In this document: piece by piece, positions 43,878 to 55,800 of the stretch
Layout of the letters: every line of letters begins with the position of its first letter
How positions within the stretch are numbered: the stretch's first letter is position 1
NCBI GenBank assembly: GCA_947184155.2
Contig: CAMXCT020003429.1
Location: 1 to 64,000 of the forward strand
Reading direction: 5' to 3'
Length of the DNA stretch: 64,000 nt
Source: Cladocopium goreaui
Lineage: Eukaryota; Sar; Dinophyceae; Suessiales; Symbiodiniaceae
The notes under the pieces: generated by a model
Told to the model about the DNA's origin: nothing
Seen by the model: only the letters and a program-made list of their open reading frames with translations
The model's database searches: none
Made by a program: the position numbers and the translations under genes

Positions 43878-44539
43878 GACACCCAGAAACCATGAATGAT
43901 ATGGATGTAGGGGACAAAGCCACAAATGAATCAAATGACTGGGACCATTCAGGGCGTCTCATATCAATGGGGGCTGGGATTACTATGGATTACTGTTCCC
44001 CCAATTTTGCTGGCAGCCAGCAAGAGATGATCAACGTTTGCGCTAGGTGTTCTCTATGGCACAGGTCTCAGATCACAAAAGGAATTCCACAAGACATGGA
44101 CAATTGGGAGTTTTTTTTGTGTCATGTTACCTTTCTCGTGATTCTTAAATTGAGTGGAACAACTCAATTTGATCGCACAATGCCACAATGGTGATTCCCT
44201 GGACAGAAATTCATCTTTTCAGATTTCTCTGCAGTCTTGGGCTTATCAGCTTGGTGGCCAACCGTGAGAGCCACTCATGTCGGGACTTGAGCTCGCCTTT
44301 GTGCCGTTGAGTGGGCGACCTGGGCTGCGGCAAGCCTGGCCCTTGGGCGCTGCACCAAGTGCGCGGCCGGAGGTGGCCCAGCGATTTTCCGCCGGAACCT
44401 CGGAACCCCAGAGCTTTTTCCGCACGGACTTCCCTGGCCAACGGTAGCGATGGGTGGGGAATCACTTCAAGAGTATTCAAGAATTACATATTTGTTCTTA
44501 TTTGTAGTCATCTCACGTTGGTGATTATCTATATACTAT

Positions 44540-44570
<31 letters not shown>

Positions 44571-45173
44571 TTATACATGTGCACACACACACATTATATT
44601 GAAAAATTGTAGAACCCCACGCAAATCCCATAATTTTGCATCCAGATGCCCCTGTTGGCATCGCTACCAGGCCATGTCCATAGGCATCGGCGCCCTTGTG
44701 GCACTGCGTGCGGTACCGTACCTGCAGGTGGAGCTGGGCCATGTTGGGCGGTGTCCTGTCACTGCCCCCCCTGCCACTCAATAGTTTGCAATTTAAGAGG
44801 TTCTAAACAATTTTTGACCAACAAGTTGTTTATTCATTCAAAATGATTGGGTATACTGCTTATTGGTAAAATCATTTAGCACATCTGATTTTTCAGCTTC
44901 CATACTCCATAACTAGGGGGATATGACCACGGTGTTGGAAACCAACATGGCAGTGGATGGATTGTAGCAGCGGATCAACAGCCACAACTCTTAGGGCAAT
45001 CACCCAAATACGGGACGGAACTGCGAACGTAGTGATTTAATTCTCATAGTATCCCATCCAGAAAATCAACCTGTGAATCCTTGTGATGTTTGACAGGCCT
45101 TCAGGTGGCCTTATTCGAATCATTGTGGGATTCACCCAATTTCAGAAAGCATCCCCAATCAATGGCCATTTCA

Positions 45174-45284
45174 GGAACCTAAATTGGAGGTACCTACCAT
45201 ATATAAGGCCTATGTAGCCAATGTAAGGGAATATCCCCACAAAATATGGCCTTATATGGTACAGTACCTCCATTTTAGGGTCCT
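45174..45284. repeat. MITE family A, best copy
   Basis: GGAACCTAAATTGGAGGTAC at the left and GTACCTCCATTTTAGGGTCC at the right. Subterminal ACCATAT...ATATGGT is also inverted. Other copies at 17565 and 11409. Confidence 0.8.
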
Positions 45285-46847
45285 GGAATTCCCATTGACC
45301 CAAGTCGTCACCATTTTGCCTGGGATTTTAACCCGATATTCATCGAAGCAGCCAGACCAGCCTTCGGCGAGCGAAGCCGCTTGCTTCGCTTCGCTCGCAG
45401 CGCCTGGCAGGTGGGATCAAGCCAAACAAAGAAATAAAATGAAATAAAGCAACTAACCAACGACATCAACATCCATCAGCATCCCATTTTGAGAATTTAA
45501 AATATTTAAAGAGATTCCAGATTCTGAAAGACATTCAGCGACATTTCTGGGCGACCTGGACCTCAATCCAGTTTGTCTACTGAAGGCGTCGATTTCTCAC
45601 TGTCTCAGTTTAGGAACAATGTCTAGAATGAGTCTGTTTGACATTTGGGGGAAACATATGGGTCTGTCTGACAGGCTAAGAGGAATTTCTATATATTTCT
45701 ATATCATTTGGTTTCCGGGTACGTCAGTTTCCAGAATTTCCAGACCCAAATTAGACATAGATGGTTGATGTTAGCGTCATATCCCATGATCTCGCCATTT
45801 CCCATGAATCCATCATGAATCAGGGTATAACGTGGGAAGTTTCCGTAGAGACTTTAGAACTTCCAAGGTCATGGCGTGAGGTGCCAGGTTAGGGGCTGAG
45901 ATATGCTGGTGAGCTGTTCGGAGCGATCGGATATCCAGGTTACCTACATTTCACGACTGGGGGCCACTTGGATATGAAAAACAAATAGTCTCCAAAATGA
46001 TAGCATAGAGATGTAAGATATGTAAGACATGCAAGTAAAGCCTGGAATGATGGTTTTATGGGGAACCATCCCCAAACGGATGTATCTGTTGAATATAATT
46101 CAGCCAGATAGATGTCCCTTTCCCACTGGTTGGTAAAAAAATACATTCGAGGGTCCCCCGCATGAAAACCAACCTCTTTTGGTAGATGATCATAAGAGGC
46201 GTCAGTTGTAAGTTATATGATGTTACACGGTATATAAATTGGAATTCATAAGTTATGAGTTATAAGATGTTGTAAGCATATATGTATATATATATCCGAG
46301 TTGTGTGTGTGACTACATACAGCATATACATACACATATACATGTCCTTCCGTGCATTCATGTTGAGTGATTGGTTGCAAGATTTTTGGCTGAAGTTGAT
46401 GTGGCATAGATATCTTGAATCCATTGTGTTTGCTTTGACCTCGGCTAGCCATAGACCTACACCTGGTTTAGCTGAGCGGATCCTGTTTGGCTTGTTTTGC
46501 TACATCATTGGGGTGTGCTGTGGCTGCATCGCAACCGCTTTGTGCTGCTCCAGCCGATTGCACAGACTTCTAGTGGCTGTACTGGTGGAAGGGCATACCA
46601 GTACTGCCTTGGATCGCCCCCCTAGGGAGGACCGATTGGCTGGATTTCGGTTACATAGGTTCGTCACGTTTGGATTTCACTGACCCCAGGGTATACTTCA
46701 TTCTGGCGCTGGTTAGCCGCCTTTCCATATTCAATATATACCTCTTGTCGTTTCGGCCAATGGGCTGGTTGTCTGGGGCCCGCTGCTTGAAATCTAGGGC
46801 ATGCCGTCGCAGCTTGTGACTGGACTGTCCATTCATGATTTTCGCAG

Positions 46848-49800
46848 GAAAACCCTGGGTTTTCTGCGTCGTTCCCTGAGGCCACCGCCGTGGAACAGGC
46901 GGTACAAGCAACGCTGGTGGCTGACAAGGAGGCAGTGGTGGGTAAATAGTCACCACCTGTGACGTCACTTTTCAAGGAGGGTTAGGATATTTTAGGACTG
47001 GGGTACGGATCCCAAAATGAGCTTATTTAGGGTTTATGAGTTATTTTGATTTATCCAGGTGGATGTTTGGGGATTTCGCCAACCAAGATCAGTGATTCAT
47101 CAACGACTAGATGGGGATTGAAGTTCATTTCACCAGCAAAACTGGGGATGTAGTCATCACGAATGTCAGTGTTCTCCGAATTTATATTTTTCCAGTTTTT
47201 TTGGGCGCAGAGCTGATTTGGCAGTGAGGAAAGACAGAAAAGATGACCCCGAAATCCGCTAGGTGCGAAGGCCCCCGAGTGATCCTCGCACCTATCGTGT
47301 TCTTCAGCTGGAGAATGGCCTGCAGGCGACCGCGGCGACAGAACCAAAAATTGGCCTGGCTCAAAGATGCTCAAAATTGGTTTAGTAATTCCAGGGATGG
47401 AAATGGTGGGAACTATATGGAACTATGGGATGGATTTTCTGATTGGTGGGTTTCACGGATGATCCCCGCTAACGATGGTGAAACCAGAGGTTCTACAGTG
47501 GGAATGATGGGCAAACCCATGAACTGTCGATTCTGAAATCAATCAAGGGATAGACCGGGTGGAACCAATCTATAAAACAGTGAGGTTGTCACTTATCACC
47601 CGATTCACTCTTGTTGGTTAGTATATCATCCCATATTTCCGTCGTATCTATGTTTGTTGGTGAAATCCTTATTTTTTGTTGGTTTTCTCCGGTGTTTGGT
47701 GGCGAAATCCTACTGTAATTGTTTTCTTTGGCTGAAGTCTCGATTCTGAAGATGTTTGAACGTTTCCAAATGTTTCAACGTTTCGACTCACGACCCTGGG
47801 TCTGGGGACTGGACACACGCTGGAAAAAAAGAGGTGCTGTTGGCTTCCGACCCCACCGCCAGCACTGCCGCAGCTGCGTTGACTGCCCGGGGCCGAGATG
47901 CTTGTGGGGAGCATGGTGATAGCAACATGATATATGATTAACCGACAAAATTAGCGGAAGACTAAAGGGAGTGGACTTGGGAAGTTCAAATTTGTGTGAA
48001 AACCTTCACAACCGATAGAGGACCACCCACTTACCGATACCGTATTTTTACACATAGCATGGAACTACAAGCCTTCACAACCGATAGGGGACATACACAT
48101 ATACATAATACATATTACATATTACATATTCCATACTACGTATTACATATTACATATACATATATAGATATGATTGGCGGACAAAATTCGAATTCATTCC
48201 TCCAGCTCTAGGAGAATCATACCACCACCACGCCAAGAATGATGAGCCCCATACTAGTGGAGACCAGTGGAACAGCATCCCAGAGCCCGAGGTCCAATGC
48301 GGCACTTTCCAGGAGTTGTGACACTGCAGAGATGGGTCTGACCAGAGCTGGTTGATGGTTTCATGGAACTTGATCCCACGGTATTGGCATCCCAGCACTT
48401 GGGCGATTCCAGGACCCCTTGGAACGCTTGGGCTTGGCCCATTTTCACGAGCACATGCTCTTCCTAGGTGCCGATCCTCCTTTTTTTTAAGGCCTTTGCA
48501 GCGCATGTCACAGCAGGTACGGAGAAATATCCCAAGGAGGACGAGTACAGTTTGGCCGCTGAGAATCCTTTGATTCTGCAGACTCCGCCCCCGGTGGCCC
48601 CCGGACTTTTGGTCGACCTGGCCCAGGTCGATATTTAAGCGAACATGGTGGCGACAGCAACGCGCCGGGATCCCACCGAAATGGCAGTCTTGCAGCTATG
48701 TTCGTCCTGGGGTGGCAACTCGGTGCACCAGAGGTTCACCATGTCAGAATATACCACCTACTACTTCAAGGCCCTTTGGTTTTGATGGTGGCATGGCGAG
48801 GTATGTTGAGGGTCACCTGACGCTCGCAGCAGGTAGGGTCTCCCTTCTTGGAGGGGGCGTTGGACCGATTTGCGGAGCGGCTCGGTTCGATTGTTCGGCA
48901 GTTCGGCAGTTTGGCGCTGGCTGCGGGAGGCCTTCTGAGTTTAGAAGTTTAGAACATCATGAACTGACCATGACCTCACCATGAACATCATGAACTCATC
49001 ATGAATATCTAATAATCTAATTGGAGATTCCTGGTGGCTTTGAGGAAAGGATCCCAGAACCAAAAAAAACAAATCATCCCTACACTGCTCGGCCGAAGTA
49101 CAAACCATATGCGGCTTGGTTTGTGTCTGTGTGTCTGTGTGTGTGTGTGCTAGGCTGTACAAAGGTGGACATGTTGTCACATCCACTCAGGTTTTTCATC
49201 AGCCCAACTTTTGACCCATCTGGCATCGAGCGAGAAATGAAGGCGCTTTGCGTGGATCGAGAATTTAGCACCCTCTGCAGACCTCCTAAACCAATGGTTT
49301 CCTGTAGATTTTTTGTGATCTCCCCTTGAAACTGTCACGTTTTCCACAACCTTTCACATTTTCCGCAGCATTTTTTCGTATTTTCGCCATTAGGCTATCA
49401 CATAACTCTGGCGCCGGTCGAGGCCGTGGACTCGGAGAGCACCAACTATTCCACAGAGGATGGCTGGCGTCTGCTGCAAGTGCTCAAGGCTTGGATATCG
49501 ACTCGTGACTGGGGATCCCCCATGACGCCCACATATCTACTGTATCACTTGGATGTCTTGGATGATGGTACGAAATAGGACGATTCATATCATTTCCCCC
49601 ATCCAGTATAGACAGTAGGACGAGGTGACACTACTGAGATTACTGCCCCTGATATTCTCCTCATGAAAAAGCGCTAGTAACTACAAAGTATTGGAGATGT
49701 ACATGCTTGGATAACTTGGAGCATACATGTCCATCCCAGACTAACACTGGTATGGAATAGCATGTGACTCCACTTGGAGATGATTATGATCTGATGACTG

Positions 49801-52800
49801 ACAATCAATGAACATCCACTTTTTTGCGGTTCATTGCCACCTTCTTTTTGAAATCCCAGAAAGCCACATGGGAGGTGTTCGCATCAATTTTCCAGAATTC
49901 TTTGGGAATTTCCAGTGTTACAGGCCCTGTCTGACCTCCATTTAGGGATTTCCTACGATGTGTTTCCTCCAGGGTTTCCTCCAGGCTACGGCGGCGGAAG
50001 AGCACCCCTTTTTCCGCTTTGACGTGGGAAACCTCGACACCCTCGGGGCGGAGGTGCTGAACAGGTCATTTCTTACAGGTTGGCGATGGTTTTATAATGT
50101 TTTATAGATGATGCATGATGATTCATATTTTACCGTTTGAAAAATGGTGAGTTTCCAAACTTGTTTCGAGTTCGCAAACTCTTAAATTCGCAGCAGTTAC
50201 TCTTAGGGATCGCCCAGAAGATTCACAGGACTTGCCTGGTACTCGTGAGCAACTGGTGGCGGGGGGCCCTCAGTCGACGCAGTTGGAAGCCTCGGGGAGG
50301 ACAGATTTGGGCCATTTTCATTGCCATGTCATATTTTTGGGTGCATACCCACATGGGGAATGAATAGGATATATGATGATATACTATGTATGATATGTAT
50401 ATTTGATACAACTAGCAAGACATGGGGCAAGAATGCGGAAGCTGCCTCACAGAAAATGTGGAGTGAACAATGGAAGACTACGGATTTAAGTGATTTAAGC
50501 AAAAGGAATGACCTTGATGCGGGGTTCCCCATTGCATCTGAGGATTGGAACAAGAATCACTATCAGGCTGGTGCAATGAAGCTGGCAGTGGTGGGTCTTT
50601 GCCTTAGCCCTTTTGGCGGTGGAAACTTCGTGGTATCAAAGATTTGATCCAATACCCGCCAGGGCGAGAAACTTGCCCATTGTTTTTTCACGGTTTCCAA
50701 AGGGGTCGGTTCCTTTCGGGGGGGACATTGATGCGAGGCCAACAGCCACTGGAGGAGCTGGAAAAGATGGCCCTGTCCCGCTTCAGCCGAGTGAGGGTTG
50801 GCAAGGGCCAGGCTGGGTGCAAAAAGTTGGCGAAAAGACCCAGCTCGCTGCCCGGTGCGAGCCCGGCGTTCCGGAGGAGCCGAGCTATCCCACTTTGCCG
50901 TGGCCAAAGGATCAAGTGGGCTGGCTGCTCAGTGGAACTGCACCGTCCTGCATGGGTTGCATGGGTCCCTGTCACGGGTTCCCGTGCTGACCGTCCCCAC
51001 GCAGGGCGTATTGTGAAGAGTGTGCCGTTGAAGGAGGTGCGGGTGACCCATGGCGACCCTTCATACAGCGAGCATGGCCCAAAAATATCCAAAAACCAAG
51101 GACCAAGTGGCCTTCAAGTAGCTGGACATGTTTGGCATTGAATAATGTTGAGCCATCCAAATTTTAATTTTCATGACAAGTTCCGACTTCTGACGTGTAA
51201 TTATATGTATATATGTATATATTAGGTATATATATATAATATAATATTATGTTATACATGAGCTCATGGGAGCTAGGGTCGTAATGCCAGGCCCGTTCCA
51301 TCTCAGCATACTGGCCTCTACCTCCCGTGCTCCGAGCTAAGCGCCCGCATGCGAAGCCAAGATTTTCCGAAGGTTTCTGACAGTTTCTGAGTGATTCTGA
51401 GTCAAATTATGTCAAATTGATAGATTTGAATAGATTTGATAGAACTTGTTACAGTTTGTACTTGGCTTTGTGACAGGGAAGTTAAAATGGTAGATGACAG
51501 CGTTTGCTCCAAAGATTGGAGGTGGACGCCATGAGACCCTCCAAGATGCTGAACACAACTCCGAGATACTCCGAGATCTCCGAGTCTCCAAGGCAAAAGC
51601 ACCTCTTCGCAAAGCCGGAATTGTACATCGCCCACATGCTCGGCCAGAAGCAAAGCTCGCCATGATGGCCTGGCTATGGCTATGTCTGACCTGACGTGTT
51701 CCACTGTTCCAAGTCAGAAAGTTTCAACTGCCAAGCACAAGGTGGTCCCTGCAACAGAACGGGCTCAGTAAATCCATCCAATCACGGTTTTTGCGGTGGT
51801 TCCGTCCAACATTTCCTAAAAGGTCAACCCCAATGACCAAGGTCACGAAGGGAAAGGCTCTTTGCACGTCAGGTTCTCATCTTTTCGCCTTGCCTGCTTT
51901 TGTGCTCACTTGGTGCTTTCTATGGGGTGAAAGGTGACTGGAAATTTTCGTTAGAAACTGGACGATGCTGGTCAACCCCGCCAAAAGAGGTGAAAGCACC
52001 CCTTGTGATGTTTTTTTTCGTGATCTCTAAGGATGTTCTCAATCAGCCTCCGGCCTAGCACACCTGCTTTGTTGCAAGGGATGACTGCTGGTTTAGCTTG
52101 GGGGCTTGCAGTCCTTTGAGTGAACATGCCACAATCACAAGGGTTATCTACCACAGAAATTGGCTCGTTTTAACGCCACGACCCCATCAACAAGCCGTTG
52201 CTGGTCCCCTCCAAAAAAGATCAAAAAAGGGCTGTGGGGACTTGCCATCCATGGCCATGTGTTTACGAGGTTTAGCTGGGTTGACCAACTCTCAGCTGGA
52301 ACTGCTCAATCTTTTACTGACGTAGGGGTCTCAGGTGAATGGGGTGGCTTTTGGAGTTTCTGAACATATGACGGGTCAAAATGAAGCACCCTAAATTGGG
52401 CAAATCGATGGGAAGCGAGAGAGAGGGAGAGAGATGGGGTAAACAAACGTCCCATCAAACAGTTTGTTCCGGCATCATTGTTTGTTTTTTTGGGTATGGT
52501 TCTGCCTGGGTATGGTTATGGTTCTGCCCATTTGATCTGAAAAATGTCAATCTTGTGGGCCGTCAACTGTCAATACCTGGGCTCAAGGAATTAGCGGGGT
52601 TCCACAGAGTGACCATTTGCTACTTGAACAAGCCAAAGGTTCTAACAACCTCTTGAGTTGACATTGGCTGATGTTTCTTACATCTTTTCAATATTTTTCA
52701 ATGACCTTTGATTATGATCCTTTTTTCGGATCTATGTGGCTTTGTGAAGACATCGGGAAGCGACATCCAATGACATCGGCCCTGAAAGCCAGAGACAGAT

Positions 52801-55800
52801 CTCAGGAGCAGCTCTTCGCGGTGAACATCACCTTGACGCCCGAGGGCGATCTTCACCGCGAAGAGGTTTTGGCGCTGCTCTTTGAATCTGTGGGACACTC
52901 AGGACTGTGGCTTCACCATGGTGAACCATGGTGAAGCATGGTTAAACTTGAGGTTCACGGCCTGACTTGACTTTCCTGGTTTCTTACGCTTGTTGACTTT
53001 TAAGTATACATAGTAACATAGTATAACATAGTATACTTTTGTGACTTGTAGTCGCCAATTTGTACGCTTTTCTTGTTCAATGACATTTCATGACATCTTT
53101 GTTGTGGTGAACCCGACTGTGAAGTACTATGAGCAAATCCCAATAATATTGCCACACATGGGCGGAAAAGAAGACACATGGTAGTTTATCATTACGTCTA
53201 CAGCATTAAGGAAAAACATGACCCTAGAAGCATGGGCTCTCAAAAGCTAAACCTATCGGGTGACAATAGGATTCATGGTGGACACACACATACATACATC
53301 CATGCATACATACATAACTTAACATAACATAACATTGCATTACCTTACCTTACCTTACCTTAGCTTACCTTGCATACATACATACCTACATACCCACATA
53401 CCTACATACCTACATACCTACATACGTACATACGTATGTACGTACATACATACGTATGTACGTACATACAGACAGACAGACAGACATACATACATACCTT
53501 TGGTTGGGTCGGTGTATAAACCCATTTAAAACTTGAGGGGCTGCTGGAATGCCTATGATTTCCCTGAATTAGTAGGAGTTCACCAACCCAAGCATCAATT
53601 GTGTTTTTTCTCTCCTCTGAAGTGACCCCAGAATGTGTTCTTGTTTGGGGGGCCACAGGGGAAATCATGAAGAAATGGCAGGCAAACATACAACCAGAGA
53701 TTTGGGGTGATGTATATACCTATTATATAATAAATATATATATATATATTATGTCCAGGATTCATGAAATCATGGCATTTTTATGATGAAATTGATGAGG
53801 TTGAGCAGATCAGGGCTGCAGGCCCGCAAGAAGAGATCTTCAAGGTGCCAAATTTGTTTTTCCTCAGCGGAGATTTTGGGCGGGAAAGATGCGGAAAGAA
53901 CAGAATTTTCCAACTAGTTCTGCAGGCATTCGACCATCTCTTAGGAATTTGACCATCTCTTAACATTGTAAAACGTAAGATAGCATGTTTAATATCTTCT
54001 GTTGTTAAAATGGGTATTTTCCCCATCGACCATGTCCAAGGTGATGTTGTTTAAGATGGTTTCCAGCTGCCCAGGAGCTGGCGGCACTGCAAGAAATCAG
54101 CCGCCTGGAAGTCATCCAAGGGGATCACATGGGCTGAGAAAATCGTCTGATTGGGGGCTTGAACCAATCATTTATAACCAATCCAAAGTAAATCAGCATG
54201 GATTTTGGATGATTTTGATCTTCCAATCTTTGCCGATTTTGATTTTGATGATTTTGGATTCAGGATACCATTTGGACCAATATACTAATCTTGTTCGATC
54301 TGATGCCTAAGGTTTCGCCCACAAAGAGGACTCTCCGATGCCAGATGACTTCGCCGCTTCTGCCGCCATGGCCCATGGGCTCAGTTCAAATCTGCCAGAT
54401 GTTGCCAGATGCCAAGAAGGGATGAGGTGATGACGACTCTACTGAGGCCATGCACCGATATCCTGCAAAGGAGGCGGGCCATGTAATTGGGCACTAGCCA
54501 TAGTGAGCCAAAGATGGGCCCTAACATGCATCCAGATGCACAGTATCGGGTACTACGCATCACATGTGAGATTTCGTAGTGTCATGCAGGACGGGTACGC
54601 CTATTAATGTCAACCCCGGATTAATAAACCTCTAGGCTGTTTAATTGGGGGGGTACCATTTAAGTGGCATTTTATGACTATTGGAGGAGTACCCCCCTAA
54701 TTAATAAACCATGGTTTAGCAAAATCCGGGGTTGACATTAGCCTATTACTCACCATTCCTCAGCGATGTTGGATGACTTGCACCGTGCGTCGAATGGAGG
54801 TTCTGCGTGGCCCATTTGCTCTCGATGAGTGGCGCGCAGACGTCGTGGCCGAGTGAGCCATGCCCAGTCCGCCGGGCCTTGGCGCACTATTTTTCCTACG
54901 TATTTTTTCCACCTTCCCTGGGGATTTTTTTTTCCCTGATCATCCTTTCACAATGAAGCCAGCAGGCAAGCAAGCAAGCAAGCAAGCCAGGCAGGCAGGC
55001 AGGCAGGCCAAGCAAGCACGCCAGCCAGCAAGCAAGCAAGCCAGGCAAGGAAGCAAGCAACTGAGCAACCGAGCAAGGCAGCAGGCAAGCAAGCAAGCAA
55101 GCAAGCAGGCAGGCAGGCCGGCCGGCCGCCCAGCCAGCCAGCCCAGCCAGCCAACCAGCAAGCAAGCAAGGAAGCAAGCAAGCCAGCCATGCAGGTAAGC
55201 CAGAGCAAGCAACCACTTTGCATGCAGGCAAGCAAGCCAGCCAGCCAGCCACCACAAGTAAAGTTTTGAGCCAATCGTAGAGCCAACGCTTCGGAAAAAC
55301 TATAAACCAACTTTCAATAAAACAAAGCAACCCTGAACCAACCCTAAATAAAGTTCTACACCAACTGCAACCCAAATCCAACCTTACTTATCCAACCCCT
55401 AAACGATTTTTAAACTGCAAACTAATTGGCACTAAACAGTAAATAACGCTTTAAACCAATGTTTGACCAACCCAAGGGAAAAATCAACATAAAAACAACA
55501 CCAAAGCTTAGATCTATTTTAAATCAACCATAAATAAATGTTGAGCCAACTCTAAAGAAAAACCTTGACCAACCTGAAATAGAAAGATAAACTGACCCTT
55601 AGTAAAGCACCAACAATTTTGAAATACAACCTGAAACCACCTCAAATAAACTTTCATTAAACCTTGAACCAATCCTCAATAAACCACAAATGTCCACAAT
55701 CAACCCTAAATAGATTTCTAACCATCCCCAAACCAATTCTAAACCGAACCGTAAACCAATTTAAAACATAAAGTGCGCCGACACTACATTGACCCTAAAC

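Larger units (their letters stand above)
43177..46847. other. interval with repeats and weak exon candidates
   Basis: Apart from the MITEs listed, 44646-44758 (MSIGIGALVALRAVPYLQVE, flanked by AG and GT) and 45342-45411 (ARPAFGERSRLLRFARSAWQ) look like possible + exons, and 44290-44450 is GC-rich with several open frames. The + ORF 46339-46683 (RILFGLFCYIIGVCCGC..., ending RLHRFVTFGFH) could be a small membrane protein or a retroelement remnant. A TA microsatellite lies at 43310-43370 and another at 44528-44575. Confidence 0.3.

Noticed and set aside
49400-49440. Gly/Arg-rich reading GAGRGRGLGE as an exon related to AGRGRGRGLGG at 17148
   Set aside because: The other frame gives AVDSES with the M16A distal Glu and joins neighbouring exons in phase.
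54896-55381. Leu-Ala-Cys-rich frames over the AAGC array
   Set aside because: Open in all frames because of the four-base repeat; the array lies in an intron of the M16A gene.
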